A model generated the notes under the pieces. The model ran no database searches. It was not told the DNA's origin and saw nothing but the letters and a program-made list of their open reading frames with translations. A stretch of DNA of 64,000 nt, taken from assembly GCF_026278245.1 (NCBI RefSeq), contig NZ_CP111079.1:4770501-4834500 (forward strand), in the 5' to 3' direction. The translations under genes and the position numbers were made by a program. Numbering within the stretch: the stretch's first letter is position 1; each line of letters opens with the position of its first letter. The stretch comes from Pontibacter kalidii. Its GTDB lineage: Bacteria > Bacteroidota > Bacteroidia > Cytophagales > Hymenobacteraceae. Of the stretch, positions 44,252 to 54,178 are shown piece after piece.

Positions 44252-45202
44252 ATGGCAGAGAATATAACAGACAAAACGATACGCATCGGAACGCGGGGCA
44301 GCAAACTGGCCCTGTGGCAGGCCAACGCGGCGGCGGAGAAGCTGCAGGCCGTGGGACTTAAAACGGAGATCGTAATCTTCAGTACCAAAGGCGATCAGAT
44401 CCTCGACAAGTCGCTGGACAAGCTTGGCTCTAAGGGTGTGTTTACCGAAGAGCTGGAGATTGCGCTTCGTAACGGCGAAGTGGAAATAGCCGTGCATAGC
44501 GCCAAGGATGTGCAGTCCTCTATTCCGGAGGACCTGGAACTGGTGGCCTTTATGGAGCGCGAGAAAGTCAACGACGTACTCCTCTCCCTGAACCCGGACT
44601 TTAAGCTGGAGCCGGGCAGCAAGGCAGTGATCGGAACCTCCTCCACCCGCCGCAAGGCCCTGCTGAAGCAGTACTACCCGAACGTCACCACCGTGGAGTC
44701 GAGGGGAAACCTGCAAACGCGCCTGCGCAAGCTGGAGGAGCAGGGGATGGATGCCCTGATGCTGGCTTTTGCCGGGGTGCACCGCATGGAGTATGACAAC
44801 CTGATCGTGTACACTTTTCCGGAGGATGAGTTTGTGCCAGCCGTGGGGCAGGGCAGCGTAGCCATTGAGTGTGCCAGGAACCTGGAGCCCGAGCTGAAAA
44901 AAGCCTTGAAGCAGGCGCTCAACCACGCCGAAACCCATGTGTGCCTTTTGGCTGAGCGCGCATTCCTGCGTACCATGGAAGGCGGTTGCAGCATTCCTTC
45001 TTTCGCACTGGCCAGGCTAACCGATGAAGGCGTACGTATAAGCGGCGGCATTGTGAGCCTGGATGGAAAGAAGCTGTTGCAGGAAACACTGGAAGGGCCA
45101 ACCTCCGAAGCCGGTGAGTTGGGTGAAAAACTAGCCAACATCATCCTGAGCCAGGGAGGTGCCGAAATCCTGAAAGATATAAGAGCGGAGCGGGAAGAGT
45201 AG
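44252..45202 (+). CDS. hemC: Hydroxymethylbilane synthase (porphobilinogen deaminase)
   Basis: A 316-residue heme-pathway enzyme that joins four porphobilinogens. The N-terminus IRIGTRGSKLALWQA is typical, as are FTEELEIALRNGEVEIAVHSAKD, GTSSTRRKALL and AVGQGSVAIECA. The dipyrromethane cofactor Cys is in MEGGCSIPSFA near residue 245. It ends at a strong terminator. No other heme genes adjoin. Confidence 0.96.
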   Translation: MAENITDKTIRIGTRGSKLALWQANAAAEKLQAVGLKTEIVIFSTKGDQILDKSLDKLGSKGVFTEELEIALRNGEVEIAVHSAKDVQSSIPEDLELVAFMEREKVNDVLLSLNPDFKLEPGSKAVIGTSSTRRKALLKQYYPNVTTVESRGNLQTRLRKLEEQGMDALMLAFAGVHRMEYDNLIVYTFPEDEFVPAVGQGSVAIECARNLEPELKKALKQALNHAETHVCLLAERAFLRTMEGGCSIPSFALARLTDEGVRISGGIVSLDGKKLLQETLEGPTSEAGELGEKLANIILSQGGAEILKDIRAEREE

Positions 45203-45247
45203 CACACCTGTAGGGACAGGTCACGGACTATCCAATCGTTCCTGTGT

Positions 45248-45300
45248 AAAGTATAAAGAAGGCCCTCCTGCATGGTGCAGGAGGGCCTTCTTTATACTTT
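45248..45300. terminator. Terminator of hemC built on inverted AAGTATA words
   Basis: Arms 45248-45272 and 45276-45300 form a perfect 25-bp stem with a 3-base loop. The outer part of each arm is AAAGTATAAAG/CTTTATACTTT and the inner part is GC-rich. Confidence 0.9.
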
Positions 45301-45955
45301 ATACCTCACACGTTGCGATGTTCGGAAGTATAAACTTATACCTGGCCACAGGCCTTTTCGTCTGGCGCAAGTCTTCAGACTTGTGTCCTACCATGGCGTC
45401 GGGTTTGTAACCCGACTGGCTTGGAAAGCCATATTTTATACTTCCGCTGGCGCAAGCGTCCGCTTGTGCCTTTTTATACTTGCTGTTCCGGACATCTTTG
45501 TCCGGAACCACTTCTGCTGCGGATTTCCTAATCCGCGTAAGCCATACTTTTATACTTGCCGGTTTATACTTCCCTAGCTGCCGCTTCCTTTCTCTTGACA
45601 TAAGCTATACTTTATAGTTACTGCTGATCCTCCAGACTTACAGATCTATCGTTTCATTTCTGGCTTTGGTGCTCTCCAGCCCGAGAGGGCTCGTCTTCCC
45701 GCATCGCGCTGTGTTCCCTTCCTTTGCTCCTTCGTCGCAATGCCCTTTCAGGGCACCGGAATCTCACAAGGCGCTCAACGGAAAGACTGGGTGTCATTTC
45801 GATAGCCGCTGCTTTAGCGTTGCCACAAGTATAAAATAAATATGAGTAGTATAAGTGGTTTTATACTTTGTCCTTTGGCAGATAGTCTTTCGTCCAGACT
45901 CCCTGATAGCTCCTTTCAGGGTAGGGGTAGTAAATCGCAACTTGGGTTATAAAGT
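45301..45955. repeat. Intergenic repeat island 4
   Basis: A gene-free region. A hairpin string (about 45340-45590) has CAAGTCTTCAGACTTG, GTTTGTAACCCGAC-type, GCAAGCGTCCGCTTG and CGGATTTCCTAATCCG palindromes separated by TATACTT words. It is followed by the roughly 300-base composite in inverse orientation (about 45604-45832) with GCCCGAGAGGGCTCG. A further AAGTATA/TATACTT cluster lies at 45825-45960. Confidence 0.75.
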
Positions 45956-45960
45956 ATACT

Positions 45961-47517
45961 TTACGCCTTGGCGGCCTCAGCTTTTACAGCCTCTTTGGTA
46001 AGCGGGGTATTATTGGAGGAGCGGGCATAGGCCAGGAAGTCCTGCATCTCACGCTTCACGAACGGCGACAGCAAGTATAAACCGATCATGTTGGGGATGC
46101 TCATGGCAAACAGCATGGCATCTGAGAAGGCCACCACACTGGCTAGTTGCATCGGGGCCCCCAGCACCACAAAAGTGCAGAAAAGCAGCTTAAAGCTGAC
46201 ATCGGCTACTTTGTTGTGGCCGAAAAGGTAGGTCCACGACTTTAGTCCGTAGTAGGACCACGTGATCATGGTGGAGAATGCGAAAAGGATAACTGCGGCG
46301 GCCAAGATCATGGGGAACCAATCGATAACAGTGGCAAAAGCCGTGGAGGTGAGGGCAATGCCGTCGCCGGCGGCGTCCATCTGGTAGGCGCCCGTCACCA
46401 CAATCACCAGCGCTGTGATGGTACAAACTACCACCGTGTCGATAAACGGCTCCAGCAGTCCAACAAACCCTTCTGTTACCGGCACGTTGGTCTTCACAGC
46501 CGAGTGCGCGATAGAAGCCGAGCCGATGCCCGCCTCGTTGGAGAACATGCCACGGCGCAGGCCCTGGAGCATCACACCTACCACACCGCCGCCGATGGCC
46601 GTGGCCGAGAAGGCTCCTTCAAAAATAGCGGCGAAGGCACCGGGTATAAGTGTAAAATTGGAGATCAGCACGGCGATGGCCGCGATAATATACACAGCAC
46701 ACATCAGCGGCACTACTTTCTCGGTGACGCGGGCAATGCTTTTCATGCCGCCAAGTATAACCAGGCCCACCAGCACGGCCATGATCAGACCGAAGATCCA
46801 GGCGTTGCCGTCCCCGAACCAGGAGCCGGCCTCGCCGCCGGTTACGGCGATGAACTGCTGCGTGGCCTGGTTTATCTGGAACATATTACCGGCGCCAATA
46901 GCCCCTCCGATACACATAACGGCGAAGAAAGCCGCCAGGAACCTGCCCACGCCAGCCATGCCGCGCTCCTTCATGCCTTTGCTCAGGTAGTGCATGGGTC
47001 CGCCGGATACGGTGCCGTCTGCGTGTACATTCCTATACTTTACGCCCAGCGTGCACGAGACGAACTTAGACGACATCCCCAGCAGGCCGGCTACGATCAT
47101 CCAGAACGTAGCGCCCGGGCCACCCAGCGAAATGGCAATGGCCACGCCGGCAATATTACCTAAGCCCACTGTGCCCGAAACGGCCGCCGTGAGCGCCTGA
47201 AAGTGCGTTACCTCGCCCGGGGCGTCCGCTTGGTTATACTTGCCGCGGACAATGTCGAGCGAATGCCGGAAGCCCCTGATGTTAATAAAGCCGAGATATA
47301 CGGTAAAGAAGGCGGCACCGGCCAGCAGCCACACCAGTATCAGCGGAATCCCGATTCCCCCCACAGGGACCTCATAAAAAATAATATCGGAGATGAACTG
47401 GGCCGCAGGGGCGACAGCTGCATCAATTTTCTCGTCTATGGTCATGTTGTTTGCCTGGGCAAAAAGGGTGCTACAGGCCCCCAGACTGAGCACTGCAGAA
47501 AGTAAGATTCTTTTCAT
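45961..47517 (-). CDS. AGCS-family sodium:alanine/glycine symporter
   Basis: A 518-residue inner-membrane carrier of the alanine-or-glycine:cation symporter family. About eleven hydrophobic helices are visible. Family segments are [26 protein letters not shown], written here in parts as [10 protein letters not shown] and GGPGATFWM, then [19 protein letters not shown] and [18 protein letters not shown]. It has a predicted N-terminal signal-like segment (ending LFAQA), common in Bacteroidota members. Monocistronic. Confidence 0.93.
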   Translation of the reverse strand: MKRILLSAVLSLGACSTLFAQANNMTIDEKIDAAVAPAAQFISDIIFYEVPVGGIGIPLILVWLLAGAAFFTVYLGFINIRGFRHSLDIVRGKYNQADAPGEVTHFQALTAAVSGTVGLGNIAGVAIAISLGGPGATFWMIVAGLLGMSSKFVSCTLGVKYRNVHADGTVSGGPMHYLSKGMKERGMAGVGRFLAAFFAVMCIGGAIGAGNMFQINQATQQFIAVTGGEAGSWFGDGNAWIFGLIMAVLVGLVILGGMKSIARVTEKVVPLMCAVYIIAAIAVLISNFTLIPGAFAAIFEGAFSATAIGGGVVGVMLQGLRRGMFSNEAGIGSASIAHSAVKTNVPVTEGFVGLLEPFIDTVVVCTITALVIVVTGAYQMDAAGDGIALTSTAFATVIDWFPMILAAAVILFAFSTMITWSYYGLKSWTYLFGHNKVADVSFKLLFCTFVVLGAPMQLASVVAFSDAMLFAMSIPNMIGLYLLSPFVKREMQDFLAYARSSNNTPLTKEAVKAEAAKA

Positions 47518-47737
47518 CTATATGGATTAGTTGATTAGTCACTCTTCTTAAATTTAACTTTTTCTGCTGCCAAAGTAAAGTTTTAAGCCGGATTGCCTCT
47601 GTGAGTTCATTAAAAAATAAGTATAATTCAATATAAAACGGATTCCTTGGCCTTAGTTTATACCTAAGTATATTCGTCGCGCTTTGCTGGAGGTTGTAGA
47701 AAAAGCCCTGAAAGTATAAATAAGTGCCAAAAAGGTT

Positions 47738-47745
47738 TAAATTTG
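47738..47745 (+). promoter_or_regulatory. Putative -7 element of the cyclophilin gene
   Basis: TAAATTTG at 47738-47745 fits the consensus and supports translation from ATG 47799 rather than an earlier in-frame Met. Confidence 0.45.
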
Positions 47746-47798
47746 AAATCCTGCTATTTAGCCGGCAATACATTAACCGAACCGATTTAACTTTAAGT

Positions 47799-48449
47799 AT
47801 GAGACTGCTGAAACGCATGGCCGCAACCGCGCTGGTAGCCTGTGTGCTGCCGCTGGCGGTGCTGGCCCAGAAGCCGAAGGGCAAAGATCAACTCGTGACC
47901 ATCTCCACGCCGCAGGGCGATATTAAGCTGGTGCTGTTCGACGACACGCCGCAGCACAAAGCCAATTTCCTCAAACTCACCAAAGAAGGCTTCTACGACG
48001 GTACCACCTTCCACCGCGTAATAGACGGTTTTATGATACAGGGCGGCGACCCGAACACCAAAGACGATGACCCGCGCAATGACGGCTCCGGCAGCCCCGG
48101 CTACACAGTGCCGGCCGAAATTAGCGCCGCTCATAAGCACGTGCGGGGTGCCGTGGCAGCCGCCCGCCAGGACGATCGCGTAAACCCGTCGCGCGCCAGC
48201 AGTGGCTCCCAGTTCTATATTGTAGAGAACCACGACGGCACCCCCATGCTCGATCAAGTATACACTGTATTCGGGCAGGTGGTAGATGGCTTGGAGGTGG
48301 TGGATAAGATCGCCGAGCAGCCAAAAGATGGCCGCGACCGCCCTTTATCAGATATTAAAATGAAGGTGACGGTAGAAGACGTGAAGAAGAAAAAGATCGC
48401 CAAGAAGTATAATTACAATTACAACACCCAGACACTGGAGAAGAAATAA
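47799..48449 (+). CDS. Cyclophilin-type peptidylprolyl isomerase, exported
   Basis: A 216-residue cyclophilin. Start MRLLKRMAATALVACVLPLAVLAQ gives a clean signal peptide; a Met 25 codons upstream would precede the likely transcription start. Active-site segments are FHRVIDGFMIQGGDP, SSGSQFYIVENHDG and VFGQVVDGLEVVDKIA. The tail is Lys-rich. The start codon is embedded in the word AAGTATG. It is followed three bases later by an RmlD-like gene. Confidence 0.92.
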   Translation: MRLLKRMAATALVACVLPLAVLAQKPKGKDQLVTISTPQGDIKLVLFDDTPQHKANFLKLTKEGFYDGTTFHRVIDGFMIQGGDPNTKDDDPRNDGSGSPGYTVPAEISAAHKHVRGAVAAARQDDRVNPSRASSGSQFYIVENHDGTPMLDQVYTVFGQVVDGLEVVDKIAEQPKDGRDRPLSDIKMKVTVEDVKKKKIAKKYNYNYNTQTLEKK

Positions 48450-48452
48450 CAC

Positions 48453-49364
48453 ATGAAACGCATCCTTATAACCGGCTCTAACGGGCTGCTGGGCCAGAAA
48501 CTGGCCGAACTACTGCTGCCAAAGCAAGACATAGCGCTACTGGCTACCAGCCGGGGCGAAAACAAATTGGGCGAACTATACCCCACGCTGCCCTTCCGGA
48601 GCATGGACGTGACCAACCCGGAGCAGGTGGAGCAGGTGGTAAGCGAGTTCCGCCCTACGCACATCATCCACACCGCGGCCATGACCAATGTGGACCAGTG
48701 CGAGAACGACCGCGAGGGTGCCCTGCTGCTGAACCGCGATGCCGTGCAGTACCTGGTAAATACCTGCGAGAAGTATAACGTGCACCTTATCCACGTCAGC
48801 ACCGACTTTATTTTCGACGGCGAAGCAGGTCCCTACGACGAGACGGCGGAGGCTAAACCGGTGAACTTCTACGGGGAGACCAAGCTGATGGCCGAGGAGA
48901 TCGTGCAGAAGGCCAAGTGCAAGTGGGCCATACTGCGGACGGTGCTGGTATACGGCGTGGTGAATGATCAGGGGCGTACCAACATTGTGCTGTGGGTGCG
49001 CGACAGCCTGCAGGCGGGCAAGGTGATAAAGGTGGTAACCGACCAGTTCCGCACGCCAACGCTTGCCGAGGACTTGGCTATGGGCTGCTGGCTGGCCGCC
49101 GAGAAAGACGCCGAGGGCATCTACCACATCTCCGGCTCCGAAATGCTAACCCCTTACGACATGGCCCTGCAGGTAGCGGATTATTTTGACCTGGACAAAT
49201 CGCTGATCGATAAAGCCGACGGCAGCACTTTCTCCCAGCCGGCCAAACGCCCCGCGCGCACCGGTTTCATCATCCGCAAGGCAGCCACCGAGTTAGGCTA
49301 CCGCCCGCATACGTTTGCCGAAGGTATTCGCATGGTGGCGGAGCAGGCGGCAGGGCAGGTGTAG
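48453..49364 (+). CDS. RmlD-like NAD(P)-dependent sugar-nucleotide reductase
   Basis: A 303-residue extended SDR resembling dTDP-4-dehydrorhamnose reductase. The Rossmann motif ITGSNGLLGQKLAE is at the N-terminus, followed by HTAAMTNVDQCE, STDFIFDGEAGPYDE and YGETKLMAEE with the catalytic YxxxK. No rhamnose genes adjoin, so the substrate is open. It is coupled to the cyclophilin gene. Confidence 0.88.
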   Translation: MKRILITGSNGLLGQKLAELLLPKQDIALLATSRGENKLGELYPTLPFRSMDVTNPEQVEQVVSEFRPTHIIHTAAMTNVDQCENDREGALLLNRDAVQYLVNTCEKYNVHLIHVSTDFIFDGEAGPYDETAEAKPVNFYGETKLMAEEIVQKAKCKWAILRTVLVYGVVNDQGRTNIVLWVRDSLQAGKVIKVVTDQFRTPTLAEDLAMGCWLAAEKDAEGIYHISGSEMLTPYDMALQVADYFDLDKSLIDKADGSTFSQPAKRPARTGFIIRKAATELGYRPHTFAEGIRMVAEQAAGQV

Positions 49365-49525
49365 CCTGCTCCGGCATAATATTAAAAATATCTGATTTTT
49401 AATGTAGCTATCCAAAGCAATACCTATATTGTAGGCTTAAATTTCAGCACGTTACGACCAAACACCAATACCTAAGATCAACACCTTACAACAACTAAAC
49501 TAACTAAACACTTCTACCTTACTTT

Positions 49526-51178
49526 ATGAGTGCTAACAAAGAATCCTGGGGCTCACGCGTCGGCCTGATCCTGGCAATGGCTGGAAATGCCGTAGGCCTC
49601 GGAAACTTCCTGCGCTTCCCGGTGCAGGCGGTGCAGAACGGCGGCGGCGCCTTTATCATCCCTTATCTTGTCTGTTTCCTGGTGATGGGTATTCCCCTGC
49701 TCTGGATCGAGTGGTCGATGGGCCGTTTCGGGGGCAGGTTCGGAAACCACTCCACACCCTACATTGTGGATACGATGGGCAAACACCGCCTCTGGAAATA
49801 CATAGGCGTGTTCGGTATCTGGACTAACATTGCCGTGGCGGCCTATTACTGCTATTTGGAGTCCTGGACGCTCTCTTACGTGTTTCACTCCATCTTAGGC
49901 ACCTTCAACGGGCTCGATCAGGAGGGGGTGGCCGCTTTCTTCGATACTTATGTAAGCATTGGCGATTCTACGTTAGGCATACCCTATGAGGCGGTGGTGT
50001 TTTATGTGATCTGCCTGCTGCTGAACACCTGGATCCTTTCCAAAGGATTGTCAGGAGGGGTGGAGCGTGTGGCCAAAATAGGAATGCCCTTGCTGATTCT
50101 GTTCGGTATGTTCCTGGCCTACAAAGGCTTTACCATTACCGCCGGAGAAGCAGGTGCCGTGAACGATAGTTCTGTGGGCCTTAACTTCCTCTGGACACCA
50201 GATTACACCAAACTATGGTCGCCTACGGTGTGGCTGGCCGCTGCCGGCCAGATCTTCTTTACCCTGTCGGTAGGCATGGGCACGATCCATTGCTATGCTT
50301 CCTATGTGCGCTCTAAAGATGATATCGCCCTGAACGCCATGTCGGCTGGATGGATGAACGAGTTCGTGGAGGTGGTGCTGGGTGCCTCTATCCTTATCCC
50401 GATCTCCATTGGTTACCTGGGTATAGATCGTGTGACAGAGCTTGTGCAATCCGGTGGCCTGGGGCTGGCGTTTAAAACACTGCCGTTCCTGTTCACGCAG
50501 TGGGGAGAAGTGCTGGGCGCAGTAGCCGGTGTGATGTGGTTTGGCCTGCTGTTCTTTGCCGGCATCACGTCCTCGCTGGCGATGGGCACCCCCTGGATCG
50601 GCTTTATGCAGGATGAGTTTAACTGGAAGCGTAAATCCGCCGCCTGGTCCTTTGGCCTGATCGTGCTGGTGCTGGGCATGCCAACCGTACTTTTCTTCCA
50701 CTACGGTGTGTTCGATGAATATGACTACTGGGCCGGTACCGTGTCGCTGGTCGTGTTCGCCCTGGTAGAGACCATCCTGTTTGCCTGGGTATTCGGCATG
50801 GACAGAGGCTGGCGCGAGATCATGTCAGGCTCCGATATCAAGGTGCCGGGCATCTATAAGTTTATCATCAAGTTCGTGACGCCGCTGTTGCTGCTGTGGG
50901 TGTTCATCGGCTCGCTGGTAACGCCGAAGGGCGGTGATTGGGGCAAGGCTTTTGCCGGGGAGTGGGTGCTGGACGATGGCTCCATCATCAACAAGATCAA
51001 GAACTCCAGCCTGAAGCGCCAGTTGGCAGAGGCCACTGACCCAGCCGTGATAGAGCAGCTGCAGGAAACGCTGTTCTTCGTGAACGCCTCGCGCATACTC
51101 CTGGTATCAGTGTTCCTGGGTATTGCGGCGCTGGTTTACATTGCGTATAAAAAAAGAGTTAGAGAAGGACGAATCTAG
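49526..51178 (+). CDS. NSS-family sodium-dependent transporter
   Basis: A 550-residue LeuT-fold symporter, which takes up an amino acid or related compound with Na+. The N-terminal motif SRVGLILAMAGNAVGLGNFL-type (here GLILAMAGNAVGLGNFLRF) carries sodium-site residues, and about twelve helices follow. A long hydrophilic loop lies before the final helix (residues about 470-530). The next gene, 7 bases on, encodes a 52-aa membrane protein that may be an accessory subunit. Confidence 0.94.
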   Translation: MSANKESWGSRVGLILAMAGNAVGLGNFLRFPVQAVQNGGGAFIIPYLVCFLVMGIPLLWIEWSMGRFGGRFGNHSTPYIVDTMGKHRLWKYIGVFGIWTNIAVAAYYCYLESWTLSYVFHSILGTFNGLDQEGVAAFFDTYVSIGDSTLGIPYEAVVFYVICLLLNTWILSKGLSGGVERVAKIGMPLLILFGMFLAYKGFTITAGEAGAVNDSSVGLNFLWTPDYTKLWSPTVWLAAAGQIFFTLSVGMGTIHCYASYVRSKDDIALNAMSAGWMNEFVEVVLGASILIPISIGYLGIDRVTELVQSGGLGLAFKTLPFLFTQWGEVLGAVAGVMWFGLLFFAGITSSLAMGTPWIGFMQDEFNWKRKSAAWSFGLIVLVLGMPTVLFFHYGVFDEYDYWAGTVSLVVFALVETILFAWVFGMDRGWREIMSGSDIKVPGIYKFIIKFVTPLLLLWVFIGSLVTPKGGDWGKAFAGEWVLDDGSIINKIKNSSLKRQLAEATDPAVIEQLQETLFFVNASRILLVSVFLGIAALVYIAYKKRVREGRI

Positions 51179-51184
51179 GAAACC

Positions 51185-51343
51185 ATGAATACATCTGCGC
51201 TTGTTGTGATGCTCGGTACCATGTCGTTGGTAACCGGCCTGATGATTTACTTTTTTACGCGCGTGCTGAGCGCGCCGCCAAAACCTGAGCCCGACTCATT
51301 CCTCGATAACGATGATGATCCGGACCGGCAGGTAAAACCGTAG
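51185..51343 (+). CDS. Tiny membrane protein, candidate NSS transporter subunit
   Basis: A 52-residue protein: one hydrophobic helix (LVVMLGTMSLVTGLMIYFF), then a proline-rich and acidic tail (PPKPEPDSFLDNDDDPD). It starts 7 bases after the NSS transporter and ends 9 bases before the HhH gene, so it is co-transcribed. Its size and position match small subunits such as MetS described for NSS transporters in Actinobacteria, although the sequences are not obviously related. Confidence 0.7.
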   Translation: MNTSALVVMLGTMSLVTGLMIYFFTRVLSAPPKPEPDSFLDNDDDPDRQVKP

Positions 51344-51352
51344 AACCGATAC

Positions 51353-52297
51353 ATGAACAAATTACAGCACTGGATACGCAGGTACTTTGGCTTTTCGCAG
51401 CGCGAGGTTAATGCGTTTCTGGTGCTACTCACCTTACTGGTGCTGCTCTCGGTGGCACCTTTTCTTTTTAGCGGGATACTTTCCCCGCAGCCGGAGTTCA
51501 GCGCAGCGCTGGACCGCCAGCTACTCGACAGCCTGGCGGCACAGCTGGATGAAAGGCAGCCGGAGCGAGCCGCCAGGTATAGCGTGCCCACGGTGGCGCT
51601 TCAGCCGCTTAACCCCAACCAGCTGACGGTGGAGGAGTGGCAGGCGTTCGGGCTTCCGAAGTACCTGGCGCAGCGCATCCTGAACTACCGTAGCAAAGTA
51701 GGCGACCTGACTTACAAGGCAGAGCTTGGCAGGATCTACGGCATACCGGATTCCGTTTTCCAGCGGCTCTACCCCTACATCGAGCTGCCCGAGGAGCGCC
51801 CTTCCAAGTATAAACGTTCAGAAAGTATAGCCGGCTCCTCGTCTCGCCCTACGCCAAACCCAAACTGGAACACCGGCAAGCGGGAGAGATTCATCTTTGC
51901 TCCCTTCAACATCAACACCGCTGATACTACGCAGCTCAAGCAAATCCGGGGCATTGGCAGCAAGCTATCGGCCAGGATCGTGAACTTTAGAAATGGCCTG
52001 GGCGGCTTCCATAGTATGGAGCAGCTGCGTGAGGTGTTTGGGTTGCAGCCGGAGGTGGTAGACAGCCTGCACAAGTATACCTTCGTGCCGAAGGCGAACA
52101 CGGTGCAGCAGCTAAGTATAAATACGGCCTCTGCCGAGGAACTGCGGGCGCATCCCTACATTTCCGCTAACGTGGCGCGGGCCATTGTGGCGTACCGGGA
52201 GCAGCATGGGGGCTATGAGCAGGTGGAGGATGTGCGGCAGGTGAAGTTGGTAACAGCCGACCTGTTCGGAAAGCTGCAGCCATACTTAACGCTGTAG
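51353..52297 (+). CDS. Helix-hairpin-helix (ComEA-like) membrane-anchored protein
   Basis: A 314-residue protein with an N-terminal membrane helix (LVLLTLLVLLSVAPFLF region), then three helix-hairpin-helix segments. The first is FGLPKYLAQRILNYRSKVG; the second FNINTADTTQLKQIRGIG followed by LSARIVNFRNGLGGF; the third INTASAEELRAHPYISANVA with IVAYREQHGGY. ComEA proteins bind incoming DNA at the cell surface in transformation; this is larger and an inferred relative. It is the last gene of the NSS operon. Confidence 0.85.
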   Translation: MNKLQHWIRRYFGFSQREVNAFLVLLTLLVLLSVAPFLFSGILSPQPEFSAALDRQLLDSLAAQLDERQPERAARYSVPTVALQPLNPNQLTVEEWQAFGLPKYLAQRILNYRSKVGDLTYKAELGRIYGIPDSVFQRLYPYIELPEERPSKYKRSESIAGSSSRPTPNPNWNTGKRERFIFAPFNINTADTTQLKQIRGIGSKLSARIVNFRNGLGGFHSMEQLREVFGLQPEVVDSLHKYTFVPKANTVQQLSINTASAEELRAHPYISANVARAIVAYREQHGGYEQVEDVRQVKLVTADLFGKLQPYLTL

Positions 52298-53281
52298 AAG
52301 AAGGAGCTGCCTTATAGTAGGCTCTCCCCGCTACTTACATCAGGTATATAAATCCTCGAACCATCTGTTAAAAAAGAGGGAGTCCGGCATTACCGGGGCC
52401 AACCACCCCTGCCCCTCCTTATCTTTTTCGAGGGCCCCTACCCCCAGGAGGGGAGACTGTCATTGCTGTGGATGAAGTATGAGCTCCGTATCTGCTGGTA
52501 TCGCTCGGACAGGTAGCGACCTGTCCCTACAAGTATAAACCCACCCCTGACCCTTCCATGGAGGGGAATTTAACCTCACCCCAGCCCTCTCCTAAAAACA
52601 GGAGAGGGAGTTATACTTACCTCTTCTTCCCTGTCATCTCGAGCAGGGCGAGAGATCTAGGCGGAATTCTAGATAGATCTCTCCCGATGGTCGAGATGAC
52701 AGCAAGGGCCGAGGCTATCGAATCTGATCCCAGTCCTTGGGTTGAGCGCCTATGCGAGTTTTTCTGGTGACGAACGCGAGTGAGGCAGCCCGAGGTACGA
52801 GGGCAAGAAAAGCTCCCAGCGCGATGCCCGGGGACGAGCCCTCTCGGGCTTGAGAGCACCAAAGTCAGAGATGAAACAATAGGCTTGTAAGGCAGAGGAT
52901 GAACAGTAGCTAGCAAGTATAGCTTATTTCCAGTTGCGGCAAGCAGCAGCAAAGGCACAAGCGGACGCTTGCACCAGCGGAAGAATGAAGTATCACTTAA
53001 GTATAAAAGTATAGCTGAAGTGTAGCAGCACAGCCAAAGTATACAGTATGGCGTTTCGAGCCAGTCGGGTTACAAACCCAACGAATATAAAGGCACGGGC
53101 TGCAAACCCGCGCCAGCGAGTGGTGTAGCTTGTATCAAGCTGAGAAAAGCGGAAGCTATGGGAGTATGGCCCAAGTATAAAGCATGGCTCTTCAAACCAG
53201 CCGGGGCACATACGCGACACCGTATAGGACACAAGTCTGAGTACTTGCGCCAGTAGCACCATCCTTACCCTAATCCACTAC
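52298..53281. repeat. Intergenic repeat island 5
   Basis: The largest gene-free stretch, 984 bases. It carries an inverse copy of composite 1 (52395-52569): a hairpin with expanded loop, then GGACAGGTAGCGACCTGTCC (52508-52527) and the 32-bp GGGG repeat (52538-52569). The CCCTCTCCTAAAAACAGGAGAGGG hairpin and the 300-base composite (about 52573-52915) follow. A hairpin string (about 52940-53255) includes GTCGGGTTACAAACCCAAC-type units and AAGTATA words. Confidence 0.75.
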
Positions 53282-54121
53282 TTACGAGGTAAATGCCTTC
53301 GCCTGCATGAACGTATAGAAGAAAACCGCATTCGGGCTCTTAGCCACTACCTGCATCTCCTGCTTTAATTTTTCTGCCAGGTCCGCATCCACATAGCCGG
53401 CCTCCAGCAACTGTGGAAGCCCGCTCAGCAGCAACTCCGTCCAGAAACTGATCATCTCGGCACGCTTGGCCGGGTTGCGGTTATCCAGGTGGTAGGTTTT
53501 AGTTTCGGTGGAGATGCGCTGGTAGCCGACCGACTGCAGCAGGTTTCCGAGTTTAGCCCCCACAAAGGGGTCGCCGCCCATGTCGTACTGCAGGTCGTTG
53601 AAGCGCAGCCAGTACTGTAGCACGTTCGGGGAGTAGGGCTCCACGAAAAAGCTGGAGTTCAGCACCTCGGTGATCACAATCGGGCTGCCGGGCTTCAGCA
53701 CGCGCCGCACCTCCGACAGCACCCGGGCCGGCTCCGGTATGTGCTCCAGCACCCAGCACAGGAACGCCCCGTCGAAGTCAGCCTGCGAAGTAAAACTCAT
53801 GTCCATGGCATTTTCCTTCAGCAGTTGGTAGCGGTCGGTGGCGTAGGGGATAGTGGACAGGTATTTTTGTGCTTGTGCAATCTGCTTCTCAGAATAGTCG
53901 ATGCCCGTTAAATGCAGGTGCGGGAAGCGGCGCAGCAGGATCTCTGACTGAGCGCCTACGCCACAGCCAACCTCCAGCAGTTTGGTTACGGTAGAAAAGT
54001 CGATGTCGGAGTAGATCTTGTTCTCCATGAACCGTGCCTGCTTGTAGAGGCGCGTCTGCTCCTCCTGCGAGTAACCGTGCAGGTACTTCTCTTCTGATGA
54101 TTCTTTCGATGCTGTTGACAT
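53282..54121 (-). CDS. SAM-dependent class I methyltransferase
   Basis: A 279-residue cytoplasmic methyltransferase. Motif I LLEVGCGVGAQSE is at about residues 49-61, then LTGIDYSEKQIAQA (motif II), DFDGAFLCWVLEHIPEPARV and RVLKPGSPIVITEV. The C-terminal half is variable and may define the substrate, which is unknown. It stands 57 bases upstream of the NUDIX gene on the same strand. Confidence 0.9.
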   Translation of the reverse strand: MSTASKESSEEKYLHGYSQEEQTRLYKQARFMENKIYSDIDFSTVTKLLEVGCGVGAQSEILLRRFPHLHLTGIDYSEKQIAQAQKYLSTIPYATDRYQLLKENAMDMSFTSQADFDGAFLCWVLEHIPEPARVLSEVRRVLKPGSPIVITEVLNSSFFVEPYSPNVLQYWLRFNDLQYDMGGDPFVGAKLGNLLQSVGYQRISTETKTYHLDNRNPAKRAEMISFWTELLLSGLPQLLEAGYVDADLAEKLKQEMQVVAKSPNAVFFYTFMQAKAFTS

Positions 54122-54178
54122 TTTATGCTGCTGTTATTTCTGAAATCAAAATAATTAACCATCCACCGGGGGATAGGT

